Positions 51,149 through 60,014 of a DNA stretch of 64,000 bases are shown one piece after another; position 1 is the first letter of the stretch; every line of letters starts with the position of its first letter. The notes beneath the pieces were generated by a model that was not told the DNA's origin, searched no databases, and worked only from the letters and a program-made list of their open reading frames with translations. This DNA is from an uncultured Chloracidobacterium sp. (lineage in GTDB: Bacteria; Acidobacteriota; Blastocatellia; Pyrinomonadales; Pyrinomonadaceae), in NCBI GenBank assembly GCA_936914845.1, contig CAKZGE010000008.1:1-64000 (forward strand). The letters are read 5' to 3'. Position numbers and translations under genes: made by a program.

Positions 51149-51801
51149 ATGAAATACGCTATCTTTACAATTTTGACCACAGTCTCATTGTCATTTTCAA
51201 CCATCGCATGCGGCACCCACGCCGCGAACAATTCGACTGCCGTTCGGGCCGGGGGATCCGCCGCGGCAAATACCGAGATCATCGCTACACCGGCAACTTC
51301 AACGCCGGCCTCGCATACCGGGACCTGCACGTTGACCATGGCACCGACACTTTCCGGGTTCAGCCTCGGCCAATCCATCGAAGAGCTGAACACAAAATAT
51401 CCCGGATTTAAAGCCGCTTACGATAAAGAACACACTAGTGGCATCGAAGGAAATAAAAAGGCAAATTTTGTTTTGCTTCTTTCTGTTGACTTACCCGACA
51501 GTAGCGGACTGCAAAAAAAATATCCGAACTATTCTTTATCTGGCATTTTCTTGACGGCAAGCTGATGGGCATCGTGCAAAAAGATAACGATTCCGAAGAA
51601 TCAGACGAAAAGACATATACCGCCGAATTAGCGAAAAGTGTCGGTTTACCGACGGAAGGCTGGCGCTTTGACCCCGAGGGCGGAGCATACCTTACATGCA
51701 GCACATTCAGAGCGCTGATCACATCCGGCGGGCAAGCCGGCAACGGAATTCTGATCACCGACCGAAAAGCCGAAGCGGAAAAAGAGAAGCGGATGGAATA
51801 G
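51149..51801 (+). pseudogene. Putative lipoprotein with frameshift at an A8 tract
   Basis: From ATG 51149 (ribosome site GGGAGG) the product has a lipoprotein-like signal (lipobox region STIACG) and a domain with TLSGFSLGQSIEELNTKY. This frame stops at 51563-51565. A shift of -1 within the A8 run at 51513-51520 continues into the frame ending at 51801, giving LQKKISELFFIWHFLDGKL and a product of about 217 residues. The run contains A-AAA-AAA, a classical slippery heptamer. Real recoding, a lesion or a sequencing error all fit; the internal ATG at 51565 has no ribosome site. Confidence 0.7.
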
Positions 51802-51813
51802 GCCTTGAACAAA

Positions 51814-51905
51814 GCGGGGGGCTGCGTCACGACGACCCGTCCCTCGCTTGCAATCCACAAAATACGGGGTTCAGCCGGTTTTACCGACCTCGCCCCCGCA
51901 TTTTT
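51814..51905 (+). terminator. Long-range stem with T-tract after the frameshifted lipoprotein gene
   Basis: GCGGGGG (51814-51820) pairs perfectly with CCCCCGC (51893-51899), enclosing 72 nt with an inner hairpin CGGT-TTT-ACCG (51876-51886), and is followed by five T at 51901-51905. It may be a terminator with a structured insert or a small RNA ending in one. Confidence 0.5.
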
Positions 51906-51926
51906 CAGACCATCTCGGTCAGTCGA

Positions 51927-53438
51927 TCAAAAGAAGCCCAGTGCTTTTTTATCGTAGGAGATAAGCATATTTTTTGTTTGGCGGTAATGGTCGAGCATCA
52001 TTAAATGATTTTCGCGTCCGAAACCTGACTTTTTATATCCGCCGAACGGAGCGTGTGCAGGGTAATTGTGGTAGTTGTTCACCCAAACCCGACCGGCCTG
52101 GATAGCCCTCGGCACACGATAAAGTTCGTGAGCGTCGCGTGTCCAAACACCGGCACCGAGTCCGTAAAGCGTGTCATTGGCGATCGCGATCGCGTCGGCC
52201 TCGTCCTTAAAGGTCGTCACCGCCGCCACCGGCCCAAAGATCTCTTCCTGAAACACGCGCATCTTGTTGTTTCCCTTAAGCAAGGTTGGCTGAATATAGA
52301 AACCGCCTTCGATGCCTTCATTTTTTTGTGCTTCGCCGCCGCACAACACCTCGGCTCCCTCTTCTTTTCCGATGCTGATGTAGTTCAGTATCTTTTCGTA
52401 TTGATCGTTGCTGGCCTGAGCTCCGATCATCGTTTCCGGATCAAGCGGATGGCCCATCTTGATGTTCTTTGTGCGTTCAATGACACGTTCGATAAATTTA
52501 TCGGCGATCGATTCCTGCACCAAAATACGCGATGGGCACGTGCAGATCTCGCCTTGGTTCAAGGCAAACATCGCTGCGCCTTCCAAACATTTATCAAGGT
52601 ATTCGTCATCCGCATCCATTACGCTTTCAAAAAAGACATTTGGCGATTTGCCGCCGAGTTCCAGTGTTACCGGGATCAGATTTTGCGCGGCATACTGCAT
52701 TATCAACCGGCCGGTGGTCGTTTCGCCGGTAAAGGCGACCTTTGCGATTCGCGGACTGGTTGCCAGCGGCTTGCCGGCTTCTACCCCAAAGCCGTTAACG
52801 ATATTCAAAACACCCGGCGGAAGCAGGTCGCCGATCAATTCCATCAAAACCAAAATGCTTGCCGGCGTTTGTTCGGCCGGCTTAACCACCGTGCAATTGC
52901 CCGCAGCCAATGCCGGTGCTATCTTCCAGGTAGCCATCAGGAGCGGAAAATTCCATGGAATTATCTGGCCCACAACGCCGAGGGGTTCTTTGATCACAAC
53001 GGACAAGGTATTTGCGTCTAATTCGCTTGCACTTCCCTCTTCAGCACGGATGACGCCGGCAAAATAACGAAAATGGTCGATCGCCAGCGGCAGATCGGCA
53101 GCCATCGTTTCGCGGATCGGTTTCCCATTATCCCAAGTCTCTGCTCGTGCCAGCAGTTCAAGATTCTCTTCCATGCGGTCGGCTATTTTCCACAATATAT
53201 TGCTGCGTTCGGTCACCGAAGTTTTGCCCCAACTTTCAAAAGCTTTGTGGGCTGCATCAAGCGCCAGTTCGATGTCCTGTTCGTTCGACCGCGCGACACG
53301 GGTAAACACCTTGCCGTCAACCGGTGAACTATTGTCGAAATACTCGCCGCTTTTCGGCGCTACCCATTCGCCGCCGATGTAGTTTTCATACTGCTCTTTG
53401 AATTTCGGAATGTCGTAAGATCTTTGTGTTCCGTCCAT
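51927..53438 (-). CDS. NAD-dependent aldehyde dehydrogenase (ExaC/AldB type)
   Basis: This oxidises aldehydes such as acetaldehyde to acids with NAD(P)+. The 503-residue protein has GQIIPWNFPLLMATWKIAPA, the catalytic glutamate in TLELGGKSPN and the catalytic cysteine in LNQGEICTCPSR, the last block being typical of ExaC/AldB. The start at 53438 is supported by family N-termini (MDGTQRSYDIPKF) and a GGGAGAGG site upstream; the frame runs on to 53573 without similarity. The nearby DUF779 gene strengthens the ExaC-type assignment. Confidence 0.93.
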   Translation of the reverse strand: MDGTQRSYDIPKFKEQYENYIGGEWVAPKSGEYFDNSSPVDGKVFTRVARSNEQDIELALDAAHKAFESWGKTSVTERSNILWKIADRMEENLELLARAETWDNGKPIRETMAADLPLAIDHFRYFAGVIRAEEGSASELDANTLSVVIKEPLGVVGQIIPWNFPLLMATWKIAPALAAGNCTVVKPAEQTPASILVLMELIGDLLPPGVLNIVNGFGVEAGKPLATSPRIAKVAFTGETTTGRLIMQYAAQNLIPVTLELGGKSPNVFFESVMDADDEYLDKCLEGAAMFALNQGEICTCPSRILVQESIADKFIERVIERTKNIKMGHPLDPETMIGAQASNDQYEKILNYISIGKEEGAEVLCGGEAQKNEGIEGGFYIQPTLLKGNNKMRVFQEEIFGPVAAVTTFKDEADAIAIANDTLYGLGAGVWTRDAHELYRVPRAIQAGRVWVNNYHNYPAHAPFGGYKKSGFGRENHLMMLDHYRQTKNMLISYDKKALGFF

Positions 53439-53558
53439 AAATAATTGAAACCTCTCCCTCAAAATTTGAACTAAAACTTGGGGCCCGCCCGAAGCGGTCC
53501 GCGTACGATCCCTGCTTTGATTAATAGATCGATTGTAACACTTCGGATCATTGGTCCA

Positions 53559-53604
53559 CAAAAAAAGTCGCATTCGCGATCCTTTTGTTCGGATCGCAAA
53601 TGCG
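53559..53604 (-). terminator. Rho-independent terminator of the 53.7-59.9 kb operon
   Basis: CGCATTCGCGATCC (53569-53582) pairs with GGATCGCAAATGCG (53591-53604), one mismatch, around an 8-nt loop. The A-run at 53559-53566 gives a T-tract on the minus strand, ending the transcript that contains the genes from 59933 down to 53686. Confidence 0.9.
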
Positions 53605-53685
53605 TCTATATTTGCATCTATGTTTTATTGCCTTGTGGAAGAAAAGAGGCTGCCGAACGCTTTTTTTAGAATGATGCGTTCAATA

Positions 53686-54111
53686 TTAATAAGCAGTTCC
53701 GGCGAATTTTATGCTGAAATCGACACTTCCGCCAACGATTACTTTTACGATCACCCGTCGTTTGGCCAGCACCTTGGTATCCATTACGCGTCGTTCGGGA
53801 TTGTTCACAGCACTCATTTGATCCCATTTGATCCGTTTGAATTTCGCATCCAGGTACTCCCACCGAAGCGTCCCGCCGCCTGTATTTTTGACCGGCGTTA
53901 GATCAGAGGTCTGCGTCAACATTCCCGGTTTGACGTTTATTGCAAAATAATAGGTCTTATCATCGTAAAGACCTCCGCGGCTGGCCCCGGTCACAACTCC
54001 GTCTGTCACCGCCGTCGGCGCGTCGGGGTCGGTCGATTGTGCACTGCCGGCGACCGCGAACATCATAACGGCCAATCCGATCATGGCTATTCGTCCTAAT
54101 CTTATTTTCAT
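53686..54111 (-). CDS. Small exported protein, last gene of the two-component operon
   Basis: This 141-residue protein has a signal peptide (MKIRLGRIAMIGLAVMMFAV, ending AGSA). The mature part is strand-rich (DDKTYYFAINVKPGM, RRVIVKVIVGGSVDFSIKF) and looks like a small beta-sandwich. The family is not recognised. I chose the ATG at 54111, with CGGAG 6 nt upstream; an ATG at 54126 overlaps the previous stop. It is the last gene before the terminator. Confidence 0.7.
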   Translation of the reverse strand: MKIRLGRIAMIGLAVMMFAVAGSAQSTDPDAPTAVTDGVVTGASRGGLYDDKTYYFAINVKPGMLTQTSDLTPVKNTGGGTLRWEYLDAKFKRIKWDQMSAVNNPERRVMDTKVLAKRRVIVKVIVGGSVDFSIKFAGTAY

Positions 54112-54122
54112 ATTTTTCTCCG

Positions 54123-54995
54123 TCATATTTTAAATTTTGTGATCATCTGTCTTGTTTGATACGTCCGCAACCTCTCAAATGGCCGCATTACCAATACTTT
54201 CCCGGTTCCTCCGGTAAATGGATTTTGAATTGTCCAATATCGGTTATGATGGTCGATATTCCCTGCAACTCCGGTTAAAAAGCGGATCGTTCTTCTCGGA
54301 TCCTCGCCGGAGGCTCCGTTCGATTCACAGCAATTCAGCCGCACGGAACAAGACATTTCTTTGTTGTTGACATCCATTTCGAAAGAAAGCGGTTCGAGCA
54401 ATTCAACCGAATCAATAAGCGCGATGTGTCCCGGCGTTCGCGACTCTTTTCCGGTCTCGTCCATCCACACCAGAATATCGTCCTGCTTTATGTCCCTAGC
54501 GTTCCAAATTATCGCACCCGTCTTCTTTGCTTCCTCATAGAAATAATTGCAGCCTGTATTTAAGGGGCTCTGCTCTGCCGGCATCACCAGCAATTCTCTG
54601 AAATAGGAGCAAACGAATCCTGTGCAATCTGTTCCGAAATATTTTGCGGCAAAACCCGCCACTTTTTGCTGGTCGGCTTCTAGTTGTCCGGTTAGTATCC
54701 CAACCTTCAAAACATGTATCATGTCGCTCGGCGACCCTTTGCCATAGACTGTTCGGGTAAAAGCCCCGGTATCTATCTGAATGATGTGGTTGCGAGCAAA
54801 TGGCCCAGGGTCTCCCCGCATCTGGTCTTTGGCAGCCGTACGGAAACCGCCTAACTTGGTGTTGATCTCGTTTACTAGGTCTGCCCCTTTGCCGTAGTTG
54901 ATAACATATTTTTTAGCTGCGATATTTGTGAAGTATTTACCTTCAACCCAGAACTGTATATTTTTATAGGAATCGTAAAATTCTCCTGGTGTCAT
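54123..54995 (-). CDS. NlpC/P60- or CHAP-like putative amidase without signal peptide
   Basis: This 290-residue protein has a papain-like catalytic pattern: the cysteine in FGTDCTGFVCSYF and a histidine in PGHIALIDS, about 75 residues apart, as in NlpC/P60 or CHAP cell-wall peptidases. No signal peptide or membrane helix is seen. The N-terminal 120 residues and the Cys-containing C-terminal part (VRLNCCESNG) are unfamiliar. The ATG at 54995 has GAGG 8 nt upstream and lies 9 nt after the preceding lipoprotein gene. Peptidoglycan cleavage is a hypothesis; a different cysteine hydrolase is possible. Confidence 0.65.
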   Translation of the reverse strand: MTPGEFYDSYKNIQFWVEGKYFTNIAAKKYVINYGKGADLVNEINTKLGGFRTAAKDQMRGDPGPFARNHIIQIDTGAFTRTVYGKGSPSDMIHVLKVGILTGQLEADQQKVAGFAAKYFGTDCTGFVCSYFRELLVMPAEQSPLNTGCNYFYEEAKKTGAIIWNARDIKQDDILVWMDETGKESRTPGHIALIDSVELLEPLSFEMDVNNKEMSCSVRLNCCESNGASGEDPRRTIRFLTGVAGNIDHHNRYWTIQNPFTGGTGKVLVMRPFERLRTYQTRQMITKFKI

Positions 54996-55004
54996 GGTTT
55001 AACC

Positions 55005-55661
55005 TCATTTTTGGTTCTCAGTATTCGAATTTTGGTCTGTTGCCGCGTTGTTCACGTTGCCCGAAAGCTTGTTTCGCCGGGCAATGCTGATCTCTTCGTC
55101 GATCGATCGAAGCCATTCGACCAATTCTTTTGCCTCCGGCGATTGGTTTACCCTCTCCCAATCGCCGAATTCGCTCAATTTCACAGCTTTTGGCAAGCCT
55201 TCTCCGTATAAAAATGCGGTAAATACTCTGCTTCCTTGGTCCGCTCCGCGGCTTTCCTCAGTTATTTTGCCGGAAGCTGTTTTTTCGATAAGTCTTGTCT
55301 TTTCCGCCAAAAGCTCTAACGATATCTGCTTGAATAGTGTCGGACGCTCTTTGAAACTCGCGCTTTTGCCATGCAAACCGGGCTTTTCATAAGCAAATGT
55401 ATAGATATCGCCATTCTGATCGATGTACCAGCCGAAATGAGCATATCGCCAGGCATAATTGGCGTATTCATAACGAAATACCATTTTCGCAGCCACGGGC
55501 AATATCGGCGCCGCCAGCGAATTTACCGGCAGAGGTGTCCGTACCGGTTCTGCGTACACCGCTGCATCCGTATTGCTTTTCTGAGCATGGCCGACCGTTC
55601 TATCACAGCTCACAGCAAAAGCAGCCAGCACTATCAATAAAGATCCGATCTTAAAATTCAT
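55005..55661 (-). CDS. Putative lipoprotein
   Basis: This 218-residue protein has a signal with lipobox-like AAFAVSC (residues 12-18). The mature domain has FRYEYANYAWRYAHFGWYID and a run FAYEKPGLHGK; it ends in an Asn-rich tail (NVNNAATDQNSNTENQK). The family is not recognised. I chose the ATG at 55661, with GAGGG 7 nt upstream. It lies between the response regulator and the amidase-like gene with short gaps. Confidence 0.72.
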   Translation of the reverse strand: MNFKIGSLLIVLAAFAVSCDRTVGHAQKSNTDAAVYAEPVRTPLPVNSLAAPILPVAAKMVFRYEYANYAWRYAHFGWYIDQNGDIYTFAYEKPGLHGKSASFKERPTLFKQISLELLAEKTRLIEKTASGKITEESRGADQGSRVFTAFLYGEGLPKAVKLSEFGDWERVNQSPEAKELVEWLRSIDEEISIARRNKLSGNVNNAATDQNSNTENQK

Positions 55662-55677
55662 TTGATTTCCCTCGCCT

Positions 55678-56328
55678 TTACACCAACCCTTCTTGAATTG
55701 CCTTAACAACCGCTTCTGTCTTTGAATGGACGTGCAGCTTCGAATAGATATTCCGCAAATGGAACGAAACGGTATGGATCGAAATGTTCAATTCATGAGC
55801 AGCCGTTTTATAATGGTGCCCTGCAACCAACAGCTTCAATATCTCTTTTTCCTGCGGCGTCAACTTTGTGTCCGAAAGTTCCGGCGGGGCAAAACGGCGA
55901 AACAGCTCGACCACTCGGCGGGCGACGTCAGGCGACATCGGTGCACCACCGTTCAAGACGCTAGTCACGGCCTCCACGATGCCTTCCGGGGGCGTATTTT
56001 TCAGAAGATATCCGTTCGCCCCGGCGCACAATGCCTGAAAGATCTTGTCGTTCTCGTCATGGACGGTCAACACCAATATCGGCAGAGCCGGAAACCGTCT
56101 CCGAAGTTGTCGTGTGCCCTCGATCCCGTTCATCTTTGGAAGCCCGATGTCCGTCATGACAAGATCGACGGCGGTCGGGTCGATCTGATCCAAAGCAGTT
56201 TCCATTCGTCCAAAGCTGCCCGCACACTCCAACCCCGGCGTCAATCCGATCAATTGACGAAGCCCTTCACGAAGCTCCCGCTGATCTTCGACTATCGCTA
56301 TGCGCGCTGATCCTGACGCATTTTTCAA
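55678..56328 (-). CDS. LuxR/NarL-type response regulator
   Basis: This 216-residue two-component regulator has a receiver domain (IAIVEDQRELREGL, phosphorylated aspartate in VDLVMTDIGLPKMNG, lysine in GYLLKNTPPEG) and a C-terminal LuxR-type helix-turn-helix (LTPQEKEILKLLVAGHHYKT, LNISIHTVSFHLRNIYSKL). It follows the histidine kinase gene (with one lipoprotein gene between) on the same strand and is its likely partner. Confidence 0.95.
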   Translation of the reverse strand: MKNASGSARIAIVEDQRELREGLRQLIGLTPGLECAGSFGRMETALDQIDPTAVDLVMTDIGLPKMNGIEGTRQLRRRFPALPILVLTVHDENDKIFQALCAGANGYLLKNTPPEGIVEAVTSVLNGGAPMSPDVARRVVELFRRFAPPELSDTKLTPQEKEILKLLVAGHHYKTAAHELNISIHTVSFHLRNIYSKLHVHSKTEAVVKAIQEGLV

Positions 56329-56331
56329 GCG

Positions 56332-56895
56332 CTAAAATCCCTCCGCGTAACCGTTTTCCGGCACAAAAAAGCTCCCTTTGCAGTTTGCATTCTTAAAATC
56401 CTCCGAGGAAAAATGTTGATTTTTCCAACGAGCCAAGGTTTCGGCAAATCGTTGCCCCGCAAAAGTACAGGTGCCCTCCGTGCCGGTGAATTTTCGCATT
56501 CGCTCTTCGGCCGCCGCGGCCAATTTCGGATCGGGCTGAAAATTTCCGCCTTTCTCTTCTTCGTCATTCGCCGAATTTTTCACACTTTCCCACTTCAACA
56601 CTTTAAAATATACTGAGCACGCGTCCGCGGAACCGCCCGTTACCTCATATTGATCGATCTTAGTAATGGTTGTAACAGGAAGCTCTACAGATTGTTCGAG
56701 CGTAAATTGTGACGGTGTGCATGCTCTTACGGCCTTTATAAAGCAATCTATATCCTTTTTGCAGTCTTTCGACATTGAAGGCGACGAACCGCTTTCCGCA
56801 GAAGCAGAAACATCTGCCGCGTCACGGCTGCATCCCGCGGATATCAAGACCGCCAAAAATATCGCAAATAGAATTCCGGATCTTTGGTAGTTCAT
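56332..56895 (-). CDS. Putative lipoprotein between kinase and regulator genes
   Basis: This 187-residue protein has a lipoprotein signal (lipobox LISAGC) followed by a Ser-rich linker and a domain with CKKDIDCFIKAVRACTPSQF and SADACSVYFKVLKWESVKN, with six cysteines in the mature part. The family is not recognised. It begins 60 nt after the kinase gene and ends 3 nt before the regulator gene. The ATG at 56895 directly precedes the signal; one at 56925 is possible. Confidence 0.72.
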   Translation of the reverse strand: MNYQRSGILFAIFLAVLISAGCSRDAADVSASAESGSSPSMSKDCKKDIDCFIKAVRACTPSQFTLEQSVELPVTTITKIDQYEVTGGSADACSVYFKVLKWESVKNSANDEEEKGGNFQPDPKLAAAAEERMRKFTGTEGTCTFAGQRFAETLARWKNQHFSSEDFKNANCKGSFFVPENGYAEGF

Positions 56896-56954
56896 GATCT
56901 GTATTATAGAAGGCGCCGCTTTCAAAAATACCTTACGTAAACACGTAGGTATCT

Positions 56955-59933
56955 CTAGTGCGGCAAAACAGCAACGACGGTCGTACCCGTGCCCGGCGAA
57001 CTTTCAACGGCGACGCGGCCTCCGCTGCGTTGTGCCCTTTGCCGTATGTTGAGCGACCCGTTTCCGCTCGATGCGGTCTCTGGGTCAAAGCCTGTCCCGT
57101 TGTCGCTGATCCTTAATGTGATCAACCCGCCGCCGTCTTCAATTTCCACGATCGCAGCAGAACAGCCTGAATGGCGCGCCAGATTGTTCATACTTTCTTT
57201 GAAGATCAGATAGATATCCCGCCGGCGTTCCATTTTGAGATTTGCCTTTTCAAAGCCTTTGGAACTGATAAAATCGAGCTGTATTCCCTTTGCCGAGCAC
57301 AGATCTTCCGCGTATTCCCGCATCTTGAACAAAAGATCTTCTGCCGAATCGCGTTTCGGGTCGATCGCCCACACAATGTCGCTCATCGAACTGACCGAAT
57401 CGCGGGCGATGCCGGCAATGGAACGAAGCAAGGTCGGATCCGGCCGTTTACCGCTTTCCGAACGGAGCCGCGAAACCTCGCTCAGAACAGATATTTTTGA
57501 AAGATTTGAGCCAATGTCGTCGTGAAGGTCCGTAGCGATCATGGTCCGCGTCCGCTCCACCGCGAGGACGCGCTGCCACCTTGAACGGTAAAACAGATAG
57601 ATAATGGCTGCGGCCGCCAAAACCGATGCAGCGACGAACCACCATCGAAAATAAAATGGCGGAGCTATGACAAAAGCGAATTCCGCCGGAACTTGGCTCA
57701 CGATGCCTGCATCATTGATGGCCCGGACCTTAAAACGATAGCTGCCCGGTGCCAATGCTCCGAGTGTGATCGAACGGCTCTTACCCGGCTCGCTCCAGTC
57801 GTTGCCGGCTCCCTGCAGCAGATATTGATACCTCAAAGCATTCTCGTTGCTGTAAGAAAGCCCGATGTAATCGATAGTTAAGGTATGTTGATCGCTTGCA
57901 AGATCAAGCATTTCACCGGCCGAATGCGTTTCTCCGCCGATATTGATCTTTGAGATATATGCCCGCGGCGGCTGCACCTGCCTTTCCGGACCGCGTTCCA
58001 GTCGCGTCAGCCCGCTGATAGTATTGACCCACATATTGCCGGAGGCATCGTTCGCAAAGCCGGTCACCATTTCAGAAGCCAAACCGTCCCGCGAGGTGAA
58101 CAGCCTGCTCGCTCCGGTTTCGGGATCAAGCCGGACCATTCCCTTCGATGTTCCGATATATATACGGCCGTCCGCGTCTTCGCTGATACTGTTGATCATT
58201 GTGCCGGCAATGCTTTCCGGAAGTTCGACGGGTTCACATTTCGGCTGCACCGCCGTCGGGTCTTCACAGACAAAGATCCCCGTAAAATATGTGCCGAACC
58301 ACGCCCGGCCGCGCTTATCGAAAAACGCAGCTGACGGATCTATTTCCGTTTCACCGCCAAAAAGCCGCAAAACTTCCCATTTCCCATCGCGGATCCTACC
58401 GAAACTGCCGCCGCGATTGTACATCCACAAATTTCCTGTCCGATCGGTGATCAGCGATCCATAACGTCCCTCGGTCTTCATCACAGTTTCAACGGTTATT
58501 TTCCCGTCTGCGGAAACGACCTTTTTTAACGTCCCGTCCGCCAAAAAGGCCCATAGGGTATCGTCATCGATCGCGACCCACATGCGCTTTTGGCCATCGG
58601 GGACCCGCAAAAATAGCTGTTGCAGATCGAACTTGGCCCCGTTCTTAAAGCGGATCGACGTGTCATCAATAAGCATTCGCCGATACGGCCCCAATTCAAT
58701 GCCGAGGCCTCCGTTTCCATCAGGATAAAGGACCAATTGCTTCGCAAAAGCAGGAATTGTCTTCAAAGACTCTTCTTTACTGCCGTTTGTACCGATCTTT
58801 TGTTTGACGGCACGGCAATCCCAAAGGCTGGAGATGGGCTTGCAATATATAGCGGACAACGCTCCGGAGGGAAGAACCTCCATCCCGAGCGAATACGTAC
58901 CAACCGGTACCGGATAAGTTGCGACCGATGTTTCGGGCAGCCTTATGGCCCCGGAGAAAGTGCTTCCGACCCAAATATTGCCTTCGTCGTCCGTTCCGAG
59001 TGCCCTGATCCGCAGTCCGCCGAGTTCCGTCAGGGAATAGTACTTCGTGGTTTCCGGCCCTTTGAACCGGATCAACCCATCACGGCCGCCTACCCATAGC
59101 GTTCCGTCCTTTTCTTCCAGAAGAGCAAAAAAATCATCCAGATCCGGCCCGGCTGTGTAAATATTCTTCCAGGTCTCGCTTGGGCGATATTCGAAAAGCC
59201 CCCGGCGAAACTCCAATAGCACGATCCGGCCGTCGCGCAGCTGCTTTCCATCGACGATAAAGAAATTTCCCGGCCCTGTGAATGATGCGTCCTCAGCAAT
59301 ATTCCCGTTTCGGAATTGGTATAACCGGGTCTCGACCGCAAACCAAACGGCACCGTCGCCCGCCTCGAACAAAAGGTTCGAAGCCTCGCCCATGATCGGC
59401 TGATCATATTTCTTGATCAGCTCAAATTTTTCCGGTGAATCTAGCGAACTTCGGAAAAGCCCGTCATCTGTCAGGCACCATATCTTGCCCCGCGAATCGA
59501 TGAGTATCCGATTCACTTTGTTGGCCGCATTCGAATCCGGATCGACCCAGATCCTTTGAAATTGTTTAAGGTGTGCGTTCGGGTCTGTTAAAAGCGCGGT
59601 ACCGCCATCATTGGCGGCGACCCAAATGCGGCCATACGGATCTTCGGCGATGTCATTGATAACCGGATTCGGCAGGCCGTCGCGAACGCCGAAATTCTCA
59701 AATTCGTAGCTATCGAAGAGGCTCAACCCTTCTCGCGTCCCAAACCAAAGAAACCCTCGCGAATCCTGAAACACCTTTCGCACCTCGGTGCTGGCCAACC
59801 CCTCCGCAATGCTGTAATACCGCATTGGGAGCCTTTCGCCCACCCCGGCTGCCGGCATTGTCAGAAAGGCGAGCCACGCCACTGCGAACAGTTGCTTAAA
59901 TCGCTGGCAAGATCTTGGAAGCGAAATGGTCAC
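56955..59933 (-). CDS. Histidine kinase with periplasmic two-component-propeller sensor
   Basis: This 992-residue membrane sensor has a signal region, then about ten to twelve propeller repeats (VFQDSRGFLWFGTREGLSLF, EDPYGRIWVAANDG) forming the periplasmic ligand sensor, a Y_Y_Y domain (SYRFKVRAINDAGI), a membrane helix (WFVAASVLAAAAIIYLFY), a HisKA_3 domain with the phosphorylated histidine in ATDLHDDIGSNLSKIS and a C-terminal ATPase domain (RISDNGTGFD, GTTVVAVLPH). Such sensors respond to carbohydrates or other periplasmic ligands. It heads a six-gene operon that includes its regulator. Confidence 0.94.
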   Translation of the reverse strand: MTISLPRSCQRFKQLFAVAWLAFLTMPAAGVGERLPMRYYSIAEGLASTEVRKVFQDSRGFLWFGTREGLSLFDSYEFENFGVRDGLPNPVINDIAEDPYGRIWVAANDGGTALLTDPNAHLKQFQRIWVDPDSNAANKVNRILIDSRGKIWCLTDDGLFRSSLDSPEKFELIKKYDQPIMGEASNLLFEAGDGAVWFAVETRLYQFRNGNIAEDASFTGPGNFFIVDGKQLRDGRIVLLEFRRGLFEYRPSETWKNIYTAGPDLDDFFALLEEKDGTLWVGGRDGLIRFKGPETTKYYSLTELGGLRIRALGTDDEGNIWVGSTFSGAIRLPETSVATYPVPVGTYSLGMEVLPSGALSAIYCKPISSLWDCRAVKQKIGTNGSKEESLKTIPAFAKQLVLYPDGNGGLGIELGPYRRMLIDDTSIRFKNGAKFDLQQLFLRVPDGQKRMWVAIDDDTLWAFLADGTLKKVVSADGKITVETVMKTEGRYGSLITDRTGNLWMYNRGGSFGRIRDGKWEVLRLFGGETEIDPSAAFFDKRGRAWFGTYFTGIFVCEDPTAVQPKCEPVELPESIAGTMINSISEDADGRIYIGTSKGMVRLDPETGASRLFTSRDGLASEMVTGFANDASGNMWVNTISGLTRLERGPERQVQPPRAYISKINIGGETHSAGEMLDLASDQHTLTIDYIGLSYSNENALRYQYLLQGAGNDWSEPGKSRSITLGALAPGSYRFKVRAINDAGIVSQVPAEFAFVIAPPFYFRWWFVAASVLAAAAIIYLFYRSRWQRVLAVERTRTMIATDLHDDIGSNLSKISVLSEVSRLRSESGKRPDPTLLRSIAGIARDSVSSMSDIVWAIDPKRDSAEDLLFKMREYAEDLCSAKGIQLDFISSKGFEKANLKMERRRDIYLIFKESMNNLARHSGCSAAIVEIEDGGGLITLRISDNGTGFDPETASSGNGSLNIRQRAQRSGGRVAVESSPGTGTTVVAVLPH

Positions 59934-60014
59934 ACCTCTATCCTGACGGGCAGTTTACCGACAGTTTGCTGGAACGGCCGCCACATATGTGCAATGGTGC
60001 CGGGCCGTTGGGAT

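Noticed and set aside
51565..51801. Independent 78-residue gene starting at 51565
   Set aside because: No ribosome site and the coding signal continues upstream in the same frame, so a frameshifted single gene is more likely.
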